Below are positions 36,459 to 46,251 of a stretch of 64,000 bases of DNA, one piece after another (within the stretch, counting starts at the first letter, position 1; every line of letters begins with the position of its first letter). The translations under genes and the position numbers were made by a program. The stretch lies in the NCBI GenBank assembly GCA_965115815.1, contig OZ220465.1, positions 992,001 through 1,056,000 of the forward strand, given 5' to 3'. The DNA comes from VXPW01 sp965115815 (GTDB lineage Bacteria > Pseudomonadota > Alphaproteobacteria > TMED109). The notes under the pieces are model-generated. The model searched no databases, had not been told where the DNA came from, and saw nothing but the letters and a program-made list of their open reading frames with translations.

Positions 36459-39149
36459 ATGCGCTTCCTGACGACCCGGACCCGGACGGTCCTGTTTCTG
36501 ATTCTCGTCGTCGGCGCCGCCCTGCCGGCGTCGGCGCAGGAACGGACGGAAGCGGTTCCGGAGGTCCGGGTGCCGTCGGCGGCGTCCGAATCCCGCGGCG
36601 AGATGCGCTTTGCGGACGGCAGCCGCTATGTCGGCGCCATTCGGGACGGCGTGATGCACGGCGCCGGCATCCTCACGTTCGCGAACGGCAACGTGTACGC
36701 CGGCACGTTCGCCGGCGGCGAGATCTCGGGTACCGGCCGGCTCACGTATGCCAACGGTGATGTCTACGACGGCGACTTCCAGGCCGGCCGGCCGGAGGGC
36801 CGGGGCGTGTTGCGGTTCGCCGACGGGTCCACCTACGAAGGCGCGTTCCGGGCCGGCGCGCGGGCCGGTCCCGGGGTGCTGGAGTTGGCGGACGGTGCCC
36901 GCTACGAGGGCGCATTCGAGGAGGACCGGTTTCACGGCGAGGGCACCTACGTGCACGCCGACGGCAGCACCTTTGCCGGCACCTGGGACCGCGGGGTTCG
37001 CCGGCGCGGCACGGGAATCCGGGTCTACGCCGACGGCAGCGTGTACGAAGGGTCCTTCGTCGACGGTCAGCCGGCCGGGACAGGAGCGATCCGGTTTCCC
37101 GGCGGAGACCTCTACGAGGGCGACTTCGCCGACGGACAGCCGGCCGGCACCGGCCGGCTCGCGTTTGCCGGCGGCGACGTGTACGAGGGCGCCTTCGCGG
37201 CCGGCCGGCCGGCGGGCGTCGGCCGGCTCGTATTCCGCAGCGGTGACGTCTATGAAGGCGACTTCGCCGCCGGCGTGCGGACGGGGTCCGGTCGGCTCGC
37301 GTATGCCCGCGGCGATGTGTACGAAGGCGGATTCGTGGACGGGCGGCCGGAGGGAGTCGGCACCCTCGTCTTCGCCAACGGCGACCGCTATGCCGGGGAG
37401 TTCGCCGCCGGCGTGCGGGCCGGCCGGGGTGTGCAGGAGTTTGCGGACGGCCGCCGGTACGAGGGGGCGTTTCGCGACAACCGGTTCCACGGGGAGGGCA
37501 CGTACACGTCCCCCGACGGCCTGCGGTACTCCGGCGGGTTCGAGAACGGCCTCCGGCACGGACCGGGCACGTTGACCCTCGCCGACGGGGGGACCTACGA
37601 GGGGGACTTCGTGGCCGGCCGGCGGGAGGGGCGGGGCGTGTATCGGTTCGCCGACGGAGCCACGTACACCGGCGGCTTTCTCGAGGACCGGTTCCACGGG
37701 GAGGGCACCTACGCGCATCCGGACGGAAGCGCCTACGCCGGTACCTACGAGGACGGCGTCCTGCGGCAGGGGCGCGGGATCCTTCTGCATCCGGACGGAA
37801 GCCGTTCGGAAGGGGAGATCCGGGACGGCGCCGTGCACGGCGCCGGCCGGCTGGTGTACGCGAACGGAGACGTCTACGAAGGGGACTTCGCGGCCGGGGT
37901 GCCGCAGGGTCGCGGTGTCCTCCGGTTTGCCGGCGGGGACCGGTACGAGGGCGAGTTCGCCGCGGGGCAGCCGCACGGTTCCGGCGTGCTGCGGTCGGGG
38001 GACGGATCCCGCTACGAGGGTGCGTTCCGGGAAGGCCGCCAGGCGGGCCGGGGGGTGCTCGAGTTCCCGGACGGCGCCCGGTACGAGGGAGCGTTCGAGG
38101 AGGGCCGGTTTCACGGCGAGGGAACGTATGCGCACCCGGACGGCAGCTCCTTCGTCGGCACGTTCGAGCGCGGAGTCGAGCAACAGGGCTCGGGGACGCG
38201 GGTCTATGCCGACGGCAGCCGCTACGAGGGGGCGTTCCGGAACGGCCGGCCCGAGGGGGCCGGCCGGCTCGTGCTCGCCAGCGGAGACGAGTACGAAGGC
38301 GGTTTCGTGGCCGGAACCCGTACGGGCCGGGGGATCTACCGGTTTGCGGACGGCCGGACCTACGAGGGCGGATTTCGGGACGATGTCTTCCACGGGGAAG
38401 GCACATACACGCATCCGGGCGAGTTCACGTACCGCGGCGGCTACGAGCGCGGGCGCCGGCAGGGCACCGGGACGCTGCAGTTTGCCAACGGCAGTGTCTA
38501 TGTGGGCGCCTTCCGGGACGACCGGATGGACGGGGCCGGAGTGTTGACGTTTGCCGACGGGTCCGAGTACGCGGGCAACTTCGTTGCGGACACGATGTCC
38601 GGTACCGGTCGGCTGACCCTCGCGGACGGCGGAGTCTACGAAGGGGAATTCGCGGAGGGCCGTCCGGCCGGGCAGGGCGTGTTCCGGTTTGCCGACGGCG
38701 CCGTCTACGAAGGCGCGTTCGCGGAGGGACGGCGCGAAGGGCCGGGCGTGCTTCGGTTCGCCGACGGCGCCGTCTACGAAGGCGCCTTCCGCAACGACCG
38801 GTTTCACGGCCCGGGGGAGTACACGCACCCGGACGGCAACCGGTTCGCCGGAACGTACGAAGACGGCCGACGCGTACAGGGGTCGGCGACCGTCGTGTAT
38901 GCCGACGGCGCGCGGTACGAGGGGGCGATCGCCGACGGCGCGCAGACCGGGGTCGGGGTGCTCACGTATCCGGACGGCACGCGCTACCGGGGCAGCTTCC
39001 GGAACGGCGTGTTCCACGGCCCGGGAATCCTGACCTATCCCGGCGGCGTGCAGGTGGAGGCGGTGTTCGAGAACGGCGCCGAGGCGGGGCGGACGGTGAC
39101 CACCTATCCGGACGGCACCCGGATCGAGAGCGGGGCCGGGAGCGAGTAG
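36459..39149 (+). CDS. Exported protein of about 36 MORN repeats
   Basis: 896 residues. A signal peptide (about 1-25, ending ASAQ) is followed by an array of about 36 MORN units of 23 residues, each of the form YEGxFxxGxxxGxGxxxxxDG. A higher-order pattern is visible: blocks containing FHGEGTYxHPDG recur every 4-8 units. No other domain is present. MORN arrays form extended beta-hairpin ribbons that bind proteins or lipids. Its array is very long for a bacterial protein. The signal peptide places it in the periplasm or outside. Function unknown; neighbours (lpxC, sorbosone dehydrogenase) do not clarify it. Confidence 0.9.
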   Translation: MRFLTTRTRTVLFLILVVGAALPASAQERTEAVPEVRVPSAASESRGEMRFADGSRYVGAIRDGVMHGAGILTFANGNVYAGTFAGGEISGTGRLTYANGDVYDGDFQAGRPEGRGVLRFADGSTYEGAFRAGARAGPGVLELADGARYEGAFEEDRFHGEGTYVHADGSTFAGTWDRGVRRRGTGIRVYADGSVYEGSFVDGQPAGTGAIRFPGGDLYEGDFADGQPAGTGRLAFAGGDVYEGAFAAGRPAGVGRLVFRSGDVYEGDFAAGVRTGSGRLAYARGDVYEGGFVDGRPEGVGTLVFANGDRYAGEFAAGVRAGRGVQEFADGRRYEGAFRDNRFHGEGTYTSPDGLRYSGGFENGLRHGPGTLTLADGGTYEGDFVAGRREGRGVYRFADGATYTGGFLEDRFHGEGTYAHPDGSAYAGTYEDGVLRQGRGILLHPDGSRSEGEIRDGAVHGAGRLVYANGDVYEGDFAAGVPQGRGVLRFAGGDRYEGEFAAGQPHGSGVLRSGDGSRYEGAFREGRQAGRGVLEFPDGARYEGAFEEGRFHGEGTYAHPDGSSFVGTFERGVEQQGSGTRVYADGSRYEGAFRNGRPEGAGRLVLASGDEYEGGFVAGTRTGRGIYRFADGRTYEGGFRDDVFHGEGTYTHPGEFTYRGGYERGRRQGTGTLQFANGSVYVGAFRDDRMDGAGVLTFADGSEYAGNFVADTMSGTGRLTLADGGVYEGEFAEGRPAGQGVFRFADGAVYEGAFAEGRREGPGVLRFADGAVYEGAFRNDRFHGPGEYTHPDGNRFAGTYEDGRRVQGSATVVYADGARYEGAIADGAQTGVGVLTYPDGTRYRGSFRNGVFHGPGILTYPGGVQVEAVFENGAEAGRTVTTYPDGTRIESGAGSE

Positions 39150-39156
39150 GCGCGGG

Positions 39157-40293
39157 TCAGCGGCGCCCGGCCGCGGCGGCGGCCGGGCCCGCGTAGCGGA
39201 TGCGATAGACGTTGCCGGCCTGATCGTCGGCGACCAGGAGCGAACCGTCCGGAGCCTCCAGCACGTCGGCCGGGCGCCCCCACGCGCGCTCGCCGCGCAG
39301 CCATCCCTCGGCAAAGGTCTCGTAGCCCCGTGCGGTGCGGTGGTCGTCGGCGAGCGGCACGACGGTGATGCGGTAGCCGATCTTCCGGCTCCGGTTCCAG
39401 GAGCCGTGCTCGGCGATGAAGACCGCTCCCCGATAGCGGTCGGGCAGGTGGGTGCCCGAGTGCACGGCGAGGCCGAGCGGCGCCACGTGCGGTCCGAGGG
39501 CCCGGGCGGGCGGTTCCGACTCTGCGCAGCGGCCGAGGCTCCCGAACTCCGGATCCCGGAGCGTGCCGGCGTGACAGAAGGGGAATCCGAAGTGGAGCCC
39601 GGCCTCCGCCGCCCGGTTCAGTTCGCCGGGCGGCAGGTCGTCCCCGAGATGGTCGCGTCCGTTGTCGGTGAACCACAGGTCCCCGGTCACGGGGTGCCAG
39701 GCGAGCCCGACCGAGTTGCGGACTCCGTGCGCGTAGACCTCGAGGTCGGAGCCGTCGGGCCGCATCCGGAGGATGCGGCCGAACTGGCCGTCGACCCGGC
39801 AGACGTTGCAAGGCGCTCCCACCGGGACGTACAGGTAGCCGTCCGGACCGAACCCGAGCACCTTCCAGCCGTGGTGCCGGGCGGACGGGAGGCGGTCCGT
39901 GACCACCACCGGCGGCGGCGGATCGTCCAGTCGGTTCTCGATGTCGTCGAAGCGCAGGATGGTGTTCACGGCCGCCACGTAGAGCGCGCCGTCGCGGAAG
40001 GCGACCCCGCTCGGCAGCAGGAGCCCGGATGCGACGGTCCGCACGCGTTCGCCCCGTCCGTCCCGGTCGTCGTCGGTCACGGCGAACACGCGTCCGTCGC
40101 GGCGGGTGCCGACGAAGAGCGTGCCCCGGTCCCCCCAGGCCATCTGCCGGGCATTGGGAACCCGGGCGTAGAGCTCGATGGTGAAGCCCTCGGGCAGGCG
40201 GATGGTCTCGAGGCGTTCCTCGGCCGGCACGGGTGCAGCGGTCGCCGGGACCAGTCCGGCCAGCAGGGCGAGGGACGGCAGGATCGGGCGCAT
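39157..40293 (-). CDS. PQQ-type sugar dehydrogenase / L-sorbosone dehydrogenase-like protein
   Basis: 378 residues, signal peptide (MRPILPSLALLAGLVPATA), then a soluble-glucose-dehydrogenase-type beta-propeller: LPEGFTIELYARVPNARQMAWG, HHGWKVLGFGPDGYLYVPVG, VRNSVGLAWHP, DNGRDHLGDDLPPGELNR and FIAEHGSWNRS. The family includes PQQ-dependent sugar oxidoreductases, though many members have unproven activity. Convergent with the MORN gene, only 7 bases apart. Follows the ETF-QO gene by 8 bases and may be co-transcribed with it. Confidence 0.88.
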   Translation of the reverse strand: MRPILPSLALLAGLVPATAAPVPAEERLETIRLPEGFTIELYARVPNARQMAWGDRGTLFVGTRRDGRVFAVTDDDRDGRGERVRTVASGLLLPSGVAFRDGALYVAAVNTILRFDDIENRLDDPPPPVVVTDRLPSARHHGWKVLGFGPDGYLYVPVGAPCNVCRVDGQFGRILRMRPDGSDLEVYAHGVRNSVGLAWHPVTGDLWFTDNGRDHLGDDLPPGELNRAAEAGLHFGFPFCHAGTLRDPEFGSLGRCAESEPPARALGPHVAPLGLAVHSGTHLPDRYRGAVFIAEHGSWNRSRKIGYRITVVPLADDHRTARGYETFAEGWLRGERAWGRPADVLEAPDGSLLVADDQAGNVYRIRYAGPAAAAAGRR

Positions 40294-40301
40294 GTTCGGG
40301 C

Positions 40302-41957
40302 TCACAGGTTGGGATAGCGGGGGCCTTCGCCGCCCTGCGGCGGCACCCAGGTGATGTTCTGGGTCGGGTCCTTGATGTCGCAGGCCTTGCAATGCAGGCA
40401 GTTGGACGCGTTGATGCGCAGCCGCTGCTCGCCGTTCTCGACCACGAATTCGTAGACGCCGGCCGGACAGTACCGCTGTTCCGGTCCGTCGTACCGGGCG
40501 AGGTTGACGCGCATCGGGACCGTCGCGTCGGCCAGGCGCAGGTGGCACGGCTGCCCTTCCTCGTGGCTGGTTCCCGAGTAGGCGACGCTGGTCAGGCGGT
40601 CGAACGTGATCGTGCCGTCGGGCTGCGGATACGGAATGGGCGCCGCGGCCGCCGCCGCGGCCAGGCAGGCATGGTCGGGACGGCCGTGCCGGAGCGTCCA
40701 GGGGGCCCGGCCGCGGAGCAGGATCTGGTCGAGGCCCGCATGGACCGTTCCCCAGAACCGTCCGTAGCGGAATCCGGGGCGCACGTTCCGTCCGCGCCGC
40801 AACTCGCGCCCGGCCCACGACGCGCGGAACGACGCGTCGTAGTCGGCACAGTCCGTTCGGCCGTCGGCCAGGGCCCGGGCCACCGCTTCGCCGGCGCACC
40901 GGCCCGACTTGATGGCCGTGTGGGTGCCCTTGAGACGGGGCACGTTCAGGGTACCGGCGTCGCATCCGAGCAGCGCACCGCCGGGAAACGCCAGTCGGGG
41001 CAGGCTCTGGGGGCCGCCCTCGGTGAGGGCGCGCGCGCCGTAGGCGATGCGCCGGCCGCCTTCGAACGTCGGTCGGATCGCGGGGTGGGTCTTGAGGCGC
41101 TGGAACTCGTCGAACGGACTCAGGTACGGATTCGGATAGTCGAGCCCGACCACGAAGCCGACCGCCACCTGACGGTCCTCGAGGTGATAGAGAAACGCCC
41201 CGCCGTAGGTGTCGCCGGGCAGCGGCCACCCGGCCGTGTGCAGGACGAGGCCGGGCTGGTGGCGCTCGGGGGTCACTTCCCAGAGTTCCTTGAGACCCAG
41301 CCCGTAGGTCTGGTGCAGACGGTCGCGGTCGAGTTCGAAGCGCCGGATCGCCTGCCGGCCGAGATGGCCGCGGCATCCTTCCGCGAGGAGCGTGAACGGG
41401 GCCCGGATCTCGACTCCCGGCTGCCAGCCCGGGCCGCGCGACCCGTCCGCGGTCCGTCCCATGTCGCCGGTGGCCACCCCCGCCACCCGCTCGCCGTCGA
41501 TCAGCAGCTCGGTCGCCGCGAAACCGGGAAACACCGATACCCCGAGCTCCTCGGCCTGCGCGGCCAGCCAGCGGCACAGATTGCCGAGGCTGATGATGTA
41601 GTGGCCGTCGTTGCGCATGGCGGGGGGCAGCAGGGCGCGCGGCCAGGCCAGGCTGCGCTTCTCGCCGAGAAAGAGCAGGCGCTCCTTCCGGACCCGGGTC
41701 CGGACCGGTGCGTCCTGCCGGCGCCAGGAGGGGAGCAGTTCGTCGAGGCCGCGCGGGTCGAGAATGGCCCCCGACAGCGTGTGGGCCCCCACTTCGGGGC
41801 CCTTTTCCAGCACGCAGACGGAGAGGTCGCGACCGGTTTCGCCGGCCAGTTGCCGGAGCCGGATGGCGGCGGACAGTCCGGCCGGTCCGGCCCCCACGAT
41901 CGCCACATCGAATTCCATCGCGGTCCGCGCGACCGGAGGACGGGCCGCGTCGCTCAA
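40302..41957 (-). CDS. Electron transfer flavoprotein-ubiquinone oxidoreductase
   Basis: Passes electrons from ETF (fatty-acid and amino-acid oxidation) to ubiquinone at the inner membrane. 551 residues. FAD motif VAIVGAGPAGLSAAIRL, ubiquinone-domain VGLDYPNPYLSPFDEFQR, GGALLGCDAGTLNVPRLKGTH, and a C-terminal 4Fe-4S site with Cys in YCPAGVYEF and NCLHCKACDIKDP. The TTG at 41957 is preferred because MSDAARPPVARTAMEFDV aligns with family N-termini and GGAG lies upstream; ATG at 41918 is the alternative. ETF subunits are not in the window. Confidence 0.95.
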   Translation of the reverse strand: MSDAARPPVARTAMEFDVAIVGAGPAGLSAAIRLRQLAGETGRDLSVCVLEKGPEVGAHTLSGAILDPRGLDELLPSWRRQDAPVRTRVRKERLLFLGEKRSLAWPRALLPPAMRNDGHYIISLGNLCRWLAAQAEELGVSVFPGFAATELLIDGERVAGVATGDMGRTADGSRGPGWQPGVEIRAPFTLLAEGCRGHLGRQAIRRFELDRDRLHQTYGLGLKELWEVTPERHQPGLVLHTAGWPLPGDTYGGAFLYHLEDRQVAVGFVVGLDYPNPYLSPFDEFQRLKTHPAIRPTFEGGRRIAYGARALTEGGPQSLPRLAFPGGALLGCDAGTLNVPRLKGTHTAIKSGRCAGEAVARALADGRTDCADYDASFRASWAGRELRRGRNVRPGFRYGRFWGTVHAGLDQILLRGRAPWTLRHGRPDHACLAAAAAAAPIPYPQPDGTITFDRLTSVAYSGTSHEEGQPCHLRLADATVPMRVNLARYDGPEQRYCPAGVYEFVVENGEQRLRINASNCLHCKACDIKDPTQNITWVPPQGGEGPRYPNL

Positions 41958-41988
41958 GGGGGGTCTCCGACGCCCCGGATCCGCGGGG

Positions 41989-42471
41989 TCACAGGACGGT
42001 CAGGATCCGCTCGGCGCTCGAGACTTCGAAGGCCCCCGGTTCCTCGACGGCGAGGTGGGCGACGGTGCCGTTCTCGAGCACCATCGCGAAGCGCTGACCG
42101 CGCGGCCCGAGCCCGTGTCCGCGGCCGTCGAGCTCGAGCCCGAGCGCCCGGGTGAAGTCGCCGTTGCCGTCGGCCAGCAGGGTGACCGCCTCCCCGGCGT
42201 TCTGGCTTTTCCCCCAGGCGTCCATCACGAACGCATCGTTGACGGCGACGCACACGATCTCGTCGACGCCCTTGGCCCGGATCGCGGCGGCGTTCCGGAC
42301 GAACCCCGGCAGGTGCTGGGCGGAGCAGGTCGGGGTGAACGCGCCGGGCACCGAAAACAGGACCACCTTGCGCGAGCCGAAGTAGGCGGTGGTGGAGATC
42401 TCCTCCATGCCGTCTTGGCCGAGGCGGCGGAGGGTGGCGGCGGGTACGGGATCGCCAGGGGAAATGGACAT
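41989..42471 (-). CDS. Peroxiredoxin, Prx5 type
   Basis: 160 residues. VVLFSVPGAFTPTCSAQHLPGF carries the peroxidatic Cys (about 49); DAFVMDAWGKSQNAG and RFAMVLENGTVAHLAVE are typical of glutaredoxin/glutathione-dependent Prx5 enzymes that reduce alkyl and hydrogen peroxides. Lies between ETF-QO and the DsbD-like gene, same strand. Confidence 0.93.
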   Translation of the reverse strand: MSISPGDPVPAATLRRLGQDGMEEISTTAYFGSRKVVLFSVPGAFTPTCSAQHLPGFVRNAAAIRAKGVDEIVCVAVNDAFVMDAWGKSQNAGEAVTLLADGNGDFTRALGLELDGRGHGLGPRGQRFAMVLENGTVAHLAVEEPGAFEVSSAERILTVL

Positions 42472-42548
42472 CGGAACCTTCCGGGATCGGATCGGGGGTC
42501 CGGGGCTGCAGGGACCCGCAGGTCCGCCCCGGAACGGAGGCGTGCAGG

Positions 42549-44657
42549 TTAGCGCAGTGGGGCGCGTTTGGCGCGGGCGACGGCGGCCGTGACCGCTTCC
42601 GGGGTCAGCAGCTCGGGCAGCACCTCGCCGTGGGCGAGGGCGGGTCCGTACACGGCGTTGAAGGGAACCCCCAGCCGCTGATGGGCCGCGAGGAAGGCAG
42701 CCAGAGCGGGATCGGGCAGGGTCCAGTCGCCTCGGAGACCGACGATCTCGCCGGCTTCCAGCAGGTCGCGCACCGGCGGGCGGTCCAGCACCAGGCGCTG
42801 GTTGACGATGCAGGTCACGCACCAGGCGGCGGTCACGTCGACCAGCACGATCTGCCCGGCGGCCTGATCCTGCACGGCGTCGGGATCCAGCGGGCGCCAC
42901 AGCCCGTCCGGATCCGGCGGCCCGGCGGCGGTCGGCGGGCGGGCGGCCAGGGTCGGCGCCAGGACGGCGAGCAGCGCGGCCGCGAGGCCGGCGGCGCGCA
43001 CGGCCGGGGTCCGCGGCCCGGCCGCCGGGAGCGCGAAGGCCAGCACGGCGAGTCCGCTCAGTCCGGCGGTGAGCGCCGTCGCAACGGCGCCGGCGGTCGC
43101 GTGCAGGATCGACAGCAGCCAGACCGCGGTCCCGAGGAGCAGGAGCGCAAGCCCCAGCTTGAGGGGCCGCATCCACGGTCCGGGGCGCGGCAGGGCGGCG
43201 AGCAGGCCCGGGCGCGCGGCGATCAGCAGCCACGGTGCGGCCATGCCGAGCCCGAGCGCCAGAAACACGAGCAGGATTTCCGCCCCCCCGCGCGTCAGCG
43301 CGAAGCCGACGGCAGTGCCGACCACGGGGGCGGTGCACGGCGTCGCCAGCAGCGTGGCGAAGGCCCCTTCGGCGAACGCGCCCGCGTGCCCCCTCGCGCC
43401 GCCGCCGGCCTGCAGCCAGCGGTTCACCGGGGTCGGCAACCGGAGGGTGCAGAGGCCGGCGAGGACGGCCGCGAACAGCACGACGACCACCGAGAGGAAG
43501 GCGGTGAATCCGGGGTGTTGGAACTGGAATCCCCAGCCGACCGTGCGGCCGGCCGCGCGAATCGCGGCGACCAGCAGCGCCAATGCGCCGAAGGACGCGA
43601 CGATGCCGGCCGCGGTGGCCAGGAAGCTCGCGGTCACGGCGGGACGGCTGCGGCCGGCCGCGTCGATCAGGCGGGCCGCCTTGATGCCGAGCACGGGCAG
43701 CACGCACGGCATCAGGTTCAGGATCAGCCCCCCCGCCAGGGCCAGCAGGACGGCGGCGCCGAGCGTGCGGGCGCGCGCCGCCGGACGACCGGCGACGACC
43801 ACCTGCTGGTACGCAATGGCCGGGCCGGCAATCAGGGTGACTCCGAGCGCGGCTCCGACCAGTCGTTCGGGGTCGAACGGCCGCAGGACCTCGACCTCGA
43901 CCGACACCGCCCGGCCGTCGGCCGACACGGTGGCCGGGCCGCTGCGGAAGAACATCCCGTCCGGTCCCTCGAGCAGAGCCAGGATGCCGTCGGGCGCCGG
44001 CTCCAGTTCCAGCAGGCCGGCGGCCGTGACCCGGACCGTGCGGATGCCGTCGAAGGCCGCCTCCAAGTGCTCGAATCCGGCCGCTTCGGGCGGGCGGGGC
44101 ACCCGGGCCTCGGCTTCCGCGACCGCCCGCGCATGGACGCTCGCCGCCGCCGGCCCGGCCGGCACGTGCAGCCGGACCGCGGCCTCCACCGGAACGCAGA
44201 TCCGGGCGCAGGCCTGATACTCGATGCGGGCGGCAAGGGTCGTTGCCCGGCCCGGCTGCTCGACCCGCAGCCGCAGGGGGATCAGTACGGTGCCGGCGTA
44301 GGTGCGCGTGACCAGCAGTTCCTGCTCGATCGACTGTTGGGGGGCCGGCCAGAGAAAGTCGGCGCCGGCGACATTGTCCGATCCGGGTTCGAGATGCAGC
44401 GCCGGCGGCATCCCCGCTTCGCCGGGGCTGCGCCAGTAGATGTGCCAGCCGTCGTCGAGATCCACCTGCAGCGCGAGCGGGAGGGTGTCGCGGGCGCCGG
44501 CGGCGGTGACGGCCGAGACGATCCGCGTGCGCCACGCCTCGCCGTCGGCCCAGGCCGACGCCGCGGGTTCGGCCGCGGCCGCGGCCGCCGGCGGCAGGCA
44601 GGCGGCGACGAGGAACAGGCCGGCGGCGGCGCGGCGGAGGCAGCGGGGGGCAGGCAT
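42549..44657 (-). CDS. DsbD/ScsB-like thiol-disulfide reductase
   Basis: 702 residues. Signal peptide, N-terminal DsbC-type domain (about 40-260, with IEYQACARICVPVEAAVRL), about eight transmembrane helices including the cysteine pair motifs NLMPCVLPVLGIK and LLATPCTAPVVGTAVGFAL, and a C-terminal thioredoxin-like domain with DVTAAWCVTCIVNQ. It transfers reducing power from the cytoplasm to periplasmic proteins. The ScsB-like N-terminus suggests the copper-tolerance branch. The ATG at 44657 starts the signal peptide; no thioredoxin partner adjoins. Confidence 0.9.
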   Translation of the reverse strand: MPAPRCLRRAAAGLFLVAACLPPAAAAAAEPAASAWADGEAWRTRIVSAVTAAGARDTLPLALQVDLDDGWHIYWRSPGEAGMPPALHLEPGSDNVAGADFLWPAPQQSIEQELLVTRTYAGTVLIPLRLRVEQPGRATTLAARIEYQACARICVPVEAAVRLHVPAGPAAASVHARAVAEAEARVPRPPEAAGFEHLEAAFDGIRTVRVTAAGLLELEPAPDGILALLEGPDGMFFRSGPATVSADGRAVSVEVEVLRPFDPERLVGAALGVTLIAGPAIAYQQVVVAGRPAARARTLGAAVLLALAGGLILNLMPCVLPVLGIKAARLIDAAGRSRPAVTASFLATAAGIVASFGALALLVAAIRAAGRTVGWGFQFQHPGFTAFLSVVVVLFAAVLAGLCTLRLPTPVNRWLQAGGGARGHAGAFAEGAFATLLATPCTAPVVGTAVGFALTRGGAEILLVFLALGLGMAAPWLLIAARPGLLAALPRPGPWMRPLKLGLALLLLGTAVWLLSILHATAGAVATALTAGLSGLAVLAFALPAAGPRTPAVRAAGLAAALLAVLAPTLAARPPTAAGPPDPDGLWRPLDPDAVQDQAAGQIVLVDVTAAWCVTCIVNQRLVLDRPPVRDLLEAGEIVGLRGDWTLPDPALAAFLAAHQRLGVPFNAVYGPALAHGEVLPELLTPEAVTAAVARAKRAPLR

Positions 44658-44757
44658 CAGGAGGGCGGCAGCGGCTTGGGACCGTCTTCGGGAAGGCAGG
44701 GGCGAGACCCACGCAGACATAGGGCGCGCCGAAACGGGTCGCGGCGGACCGGAGCGG

Positions 44758-46251
44758 TCAGCCGTCGGCTCCGGGCGGCCGCCATCGAAGCACCGGATGC
44801 CGGGCGGCCCGGGTCTCGTCCGCGCGCCGCCGGGGGGCCTGGACCGGGGCGTCGGCCGCGTCCCGGGGGTCCGGAGCGCGCATGCGGGCGACCAGGGCGC
44901 GGAGGACTTCGATGAAGGAATCGAGGGTGGCCCGGCTCTCCGTTTCCGTCGGCTCGACCAGCAGGGCACCGGAGACGACCAGCGGAAAATAGATGGTCGG
45001 TGGATGGAACCCTTCATCGATCAGGCACTTGGCGAAATCCAGCGTCGAGACCCCGGTACCCTCGAGAAACCCGTCGTCGAACAGGCATTCGTGCATGCAC
45101 GGCCCCGGATAGGCCGGGGACAGGGTATCGGCCAGCGCGACGCGCAGGTAGTTGGCGTTCAGCACGGCGTCTTCGGCGACCCGCCGGATGCCGTCGCGGC
45201 CGTAGCTGCGGCAGTAGGCCAGGGCCCGCACGAACGTGCCCATCTGACCGTGGAACGCCCGCAGCCGTCCGAAGCTTGCGGCCGCCGGACCGGTGGCCTG
45301 CTCGTGCAGGTGAAGCTGTCCGTCCTCCGCCCGGACCAGCCACGGCAGAGGTGCGTACGGCGCGAGGGCGCCGGACAGGACGGTGGGACCGGCACCGGGC
45401 CCGCCGCCTCCGTGCGGGGTGGAAAAGGTCTTGTGCAGGTTGATGTGCATGGCGTCGATGCCGAGGTCGCCGGGGCGCGCCTTGCCGACTAGGGCGTTGA
45501 AGTTGGCGCCGTCGCAGTAGAGGAACGCGCCGGCCGCGTGGGTCGCGTCGGCCACCGCCCGAAGGTCCGATTCGAACACGCCGCAGGTGTTGGGATTGGT
45601 CAGCATGACGGCGGCGACGTCGGGGCCGAGAGCGGTCTTCAGGCCGGCCGCGTCGACTCGCCCGTCCTCGTTCTCCCGCACCTTCCGGACCTCCAGGCCG
45701 CAGAACGCGGCGGTCGCCGGATTGGTGCCGTGCGCGGAATCCGGAACCAGGATCCGGGTGCGGTCCTCTCCCCGCGCGGCGTGCGCCGCCCGGATCGCCA
45801 TCAGTCCGCACAGTTCGCCGTGGGCCCCGGCGGCCGGCCACATCGCCACGGCCGGCAAACCGGTGAGCGCGCGCAGCCAGTGTGCGAGTTCGTCGATCAC
45901 CGCCAGGGCCCCCGGTACCGTTGCGGTCGGCTGCAGCGGATGGACATCGGCGAAGCCGGGCAGCCGGGCGAGCCGTTCGTGCAGGCGGGGATTGTGCTTC
46001 ATCGTGCACGATCCGAGAGGGTAGAAGGCGGTATCGATGCCGTGGTTGAGGCGGCTGAGCCGGGTGTAGTGCCGCACCACGGTGGCCTCGTCGAGGTCGG
46101 GCAGTCCGATCGGCGTTTCGCGGGCGGCCGGACCGAGCCGCGCGGCGCCGCCGGCGGGGGGCGGCAGGTCGACGCCGCTGCGGCCGGGGGATCCGAGTTC
46201 GAAGAGGAGGGGCTCCGTGCGGTCCGGTGCGCCGCGTTGCGTGCCGCTCAC
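44758..46251 (-). CDS. gcvPB: Glycine dehydrogenase (decarboxylating) subunit 2
   Basis: P-protein C-terminal half of the glycine cleavage system. 497 residues. The PLP lysine is in HINLHKTFSTPHGGGGPG; FYPLGSCTMKHNP, MWPAAGAHGELCGLMAI, PDSAHGTNPATA and the cofactor region TNPNTCGVFE are all family blocks. GTG start overlapping the gcvPA stop (GTGA at 46248), implying equimolar coupled translation. A C-terminal tail of about 25 residues is unconserved. Confidence 0.95.
   Translation of the reverse strand: MSGTQRGAPDRTEPLLFELGSPGRSGVDLPPPAGGAARLGPAARETPIGLPDLDEATVVRHYTRLSRLNHGIDTAFYPLGSCTMKHNPRLHERLARLPGFADVHPLQPTATVPGALAVIDELAHWLRALTGLPAVAMWPAAGAHGELCGLMAIRAAHAARGEDRTRILVPDSAHGTNPATAAFCGLEVRKVRENEDGRVDAAGLKTALGPDVAAVMLTNPNTCGVFESDLRAVADATHAAGAFLYCDGANFNALVGKARPGDLGIDAMHINLHKTFSTPHGGGGPGAGPTVLSGALAPYAPLPWLVRAEDGQLHLHEQATGPAAASFGRLRAFHGQMGTFVRALAYCRSYGRDGIRRVAEDAVLNANYLRVALADTLSPAYPGPCMHECLFDDGFLEGTGVSTLDFAKCLIDEGFHPPTIYFPLVVSGALLVEPTETESRATLDSFIEVLRALVARMRAPDPRDAADAPVQAPRRRADETRAARHPVLRWRPPGADG

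Noticed and set aside
33477..39314. A minus-strand frame open for over 1900 codons across the nucleotidase, lpxC and MORN genes
   Set aside because: Only 33477-35021 has family similarity. The rest is the antisense of lpxC and of a GC-rich repeat gene whose composition suppresses stop codons on the other strand.
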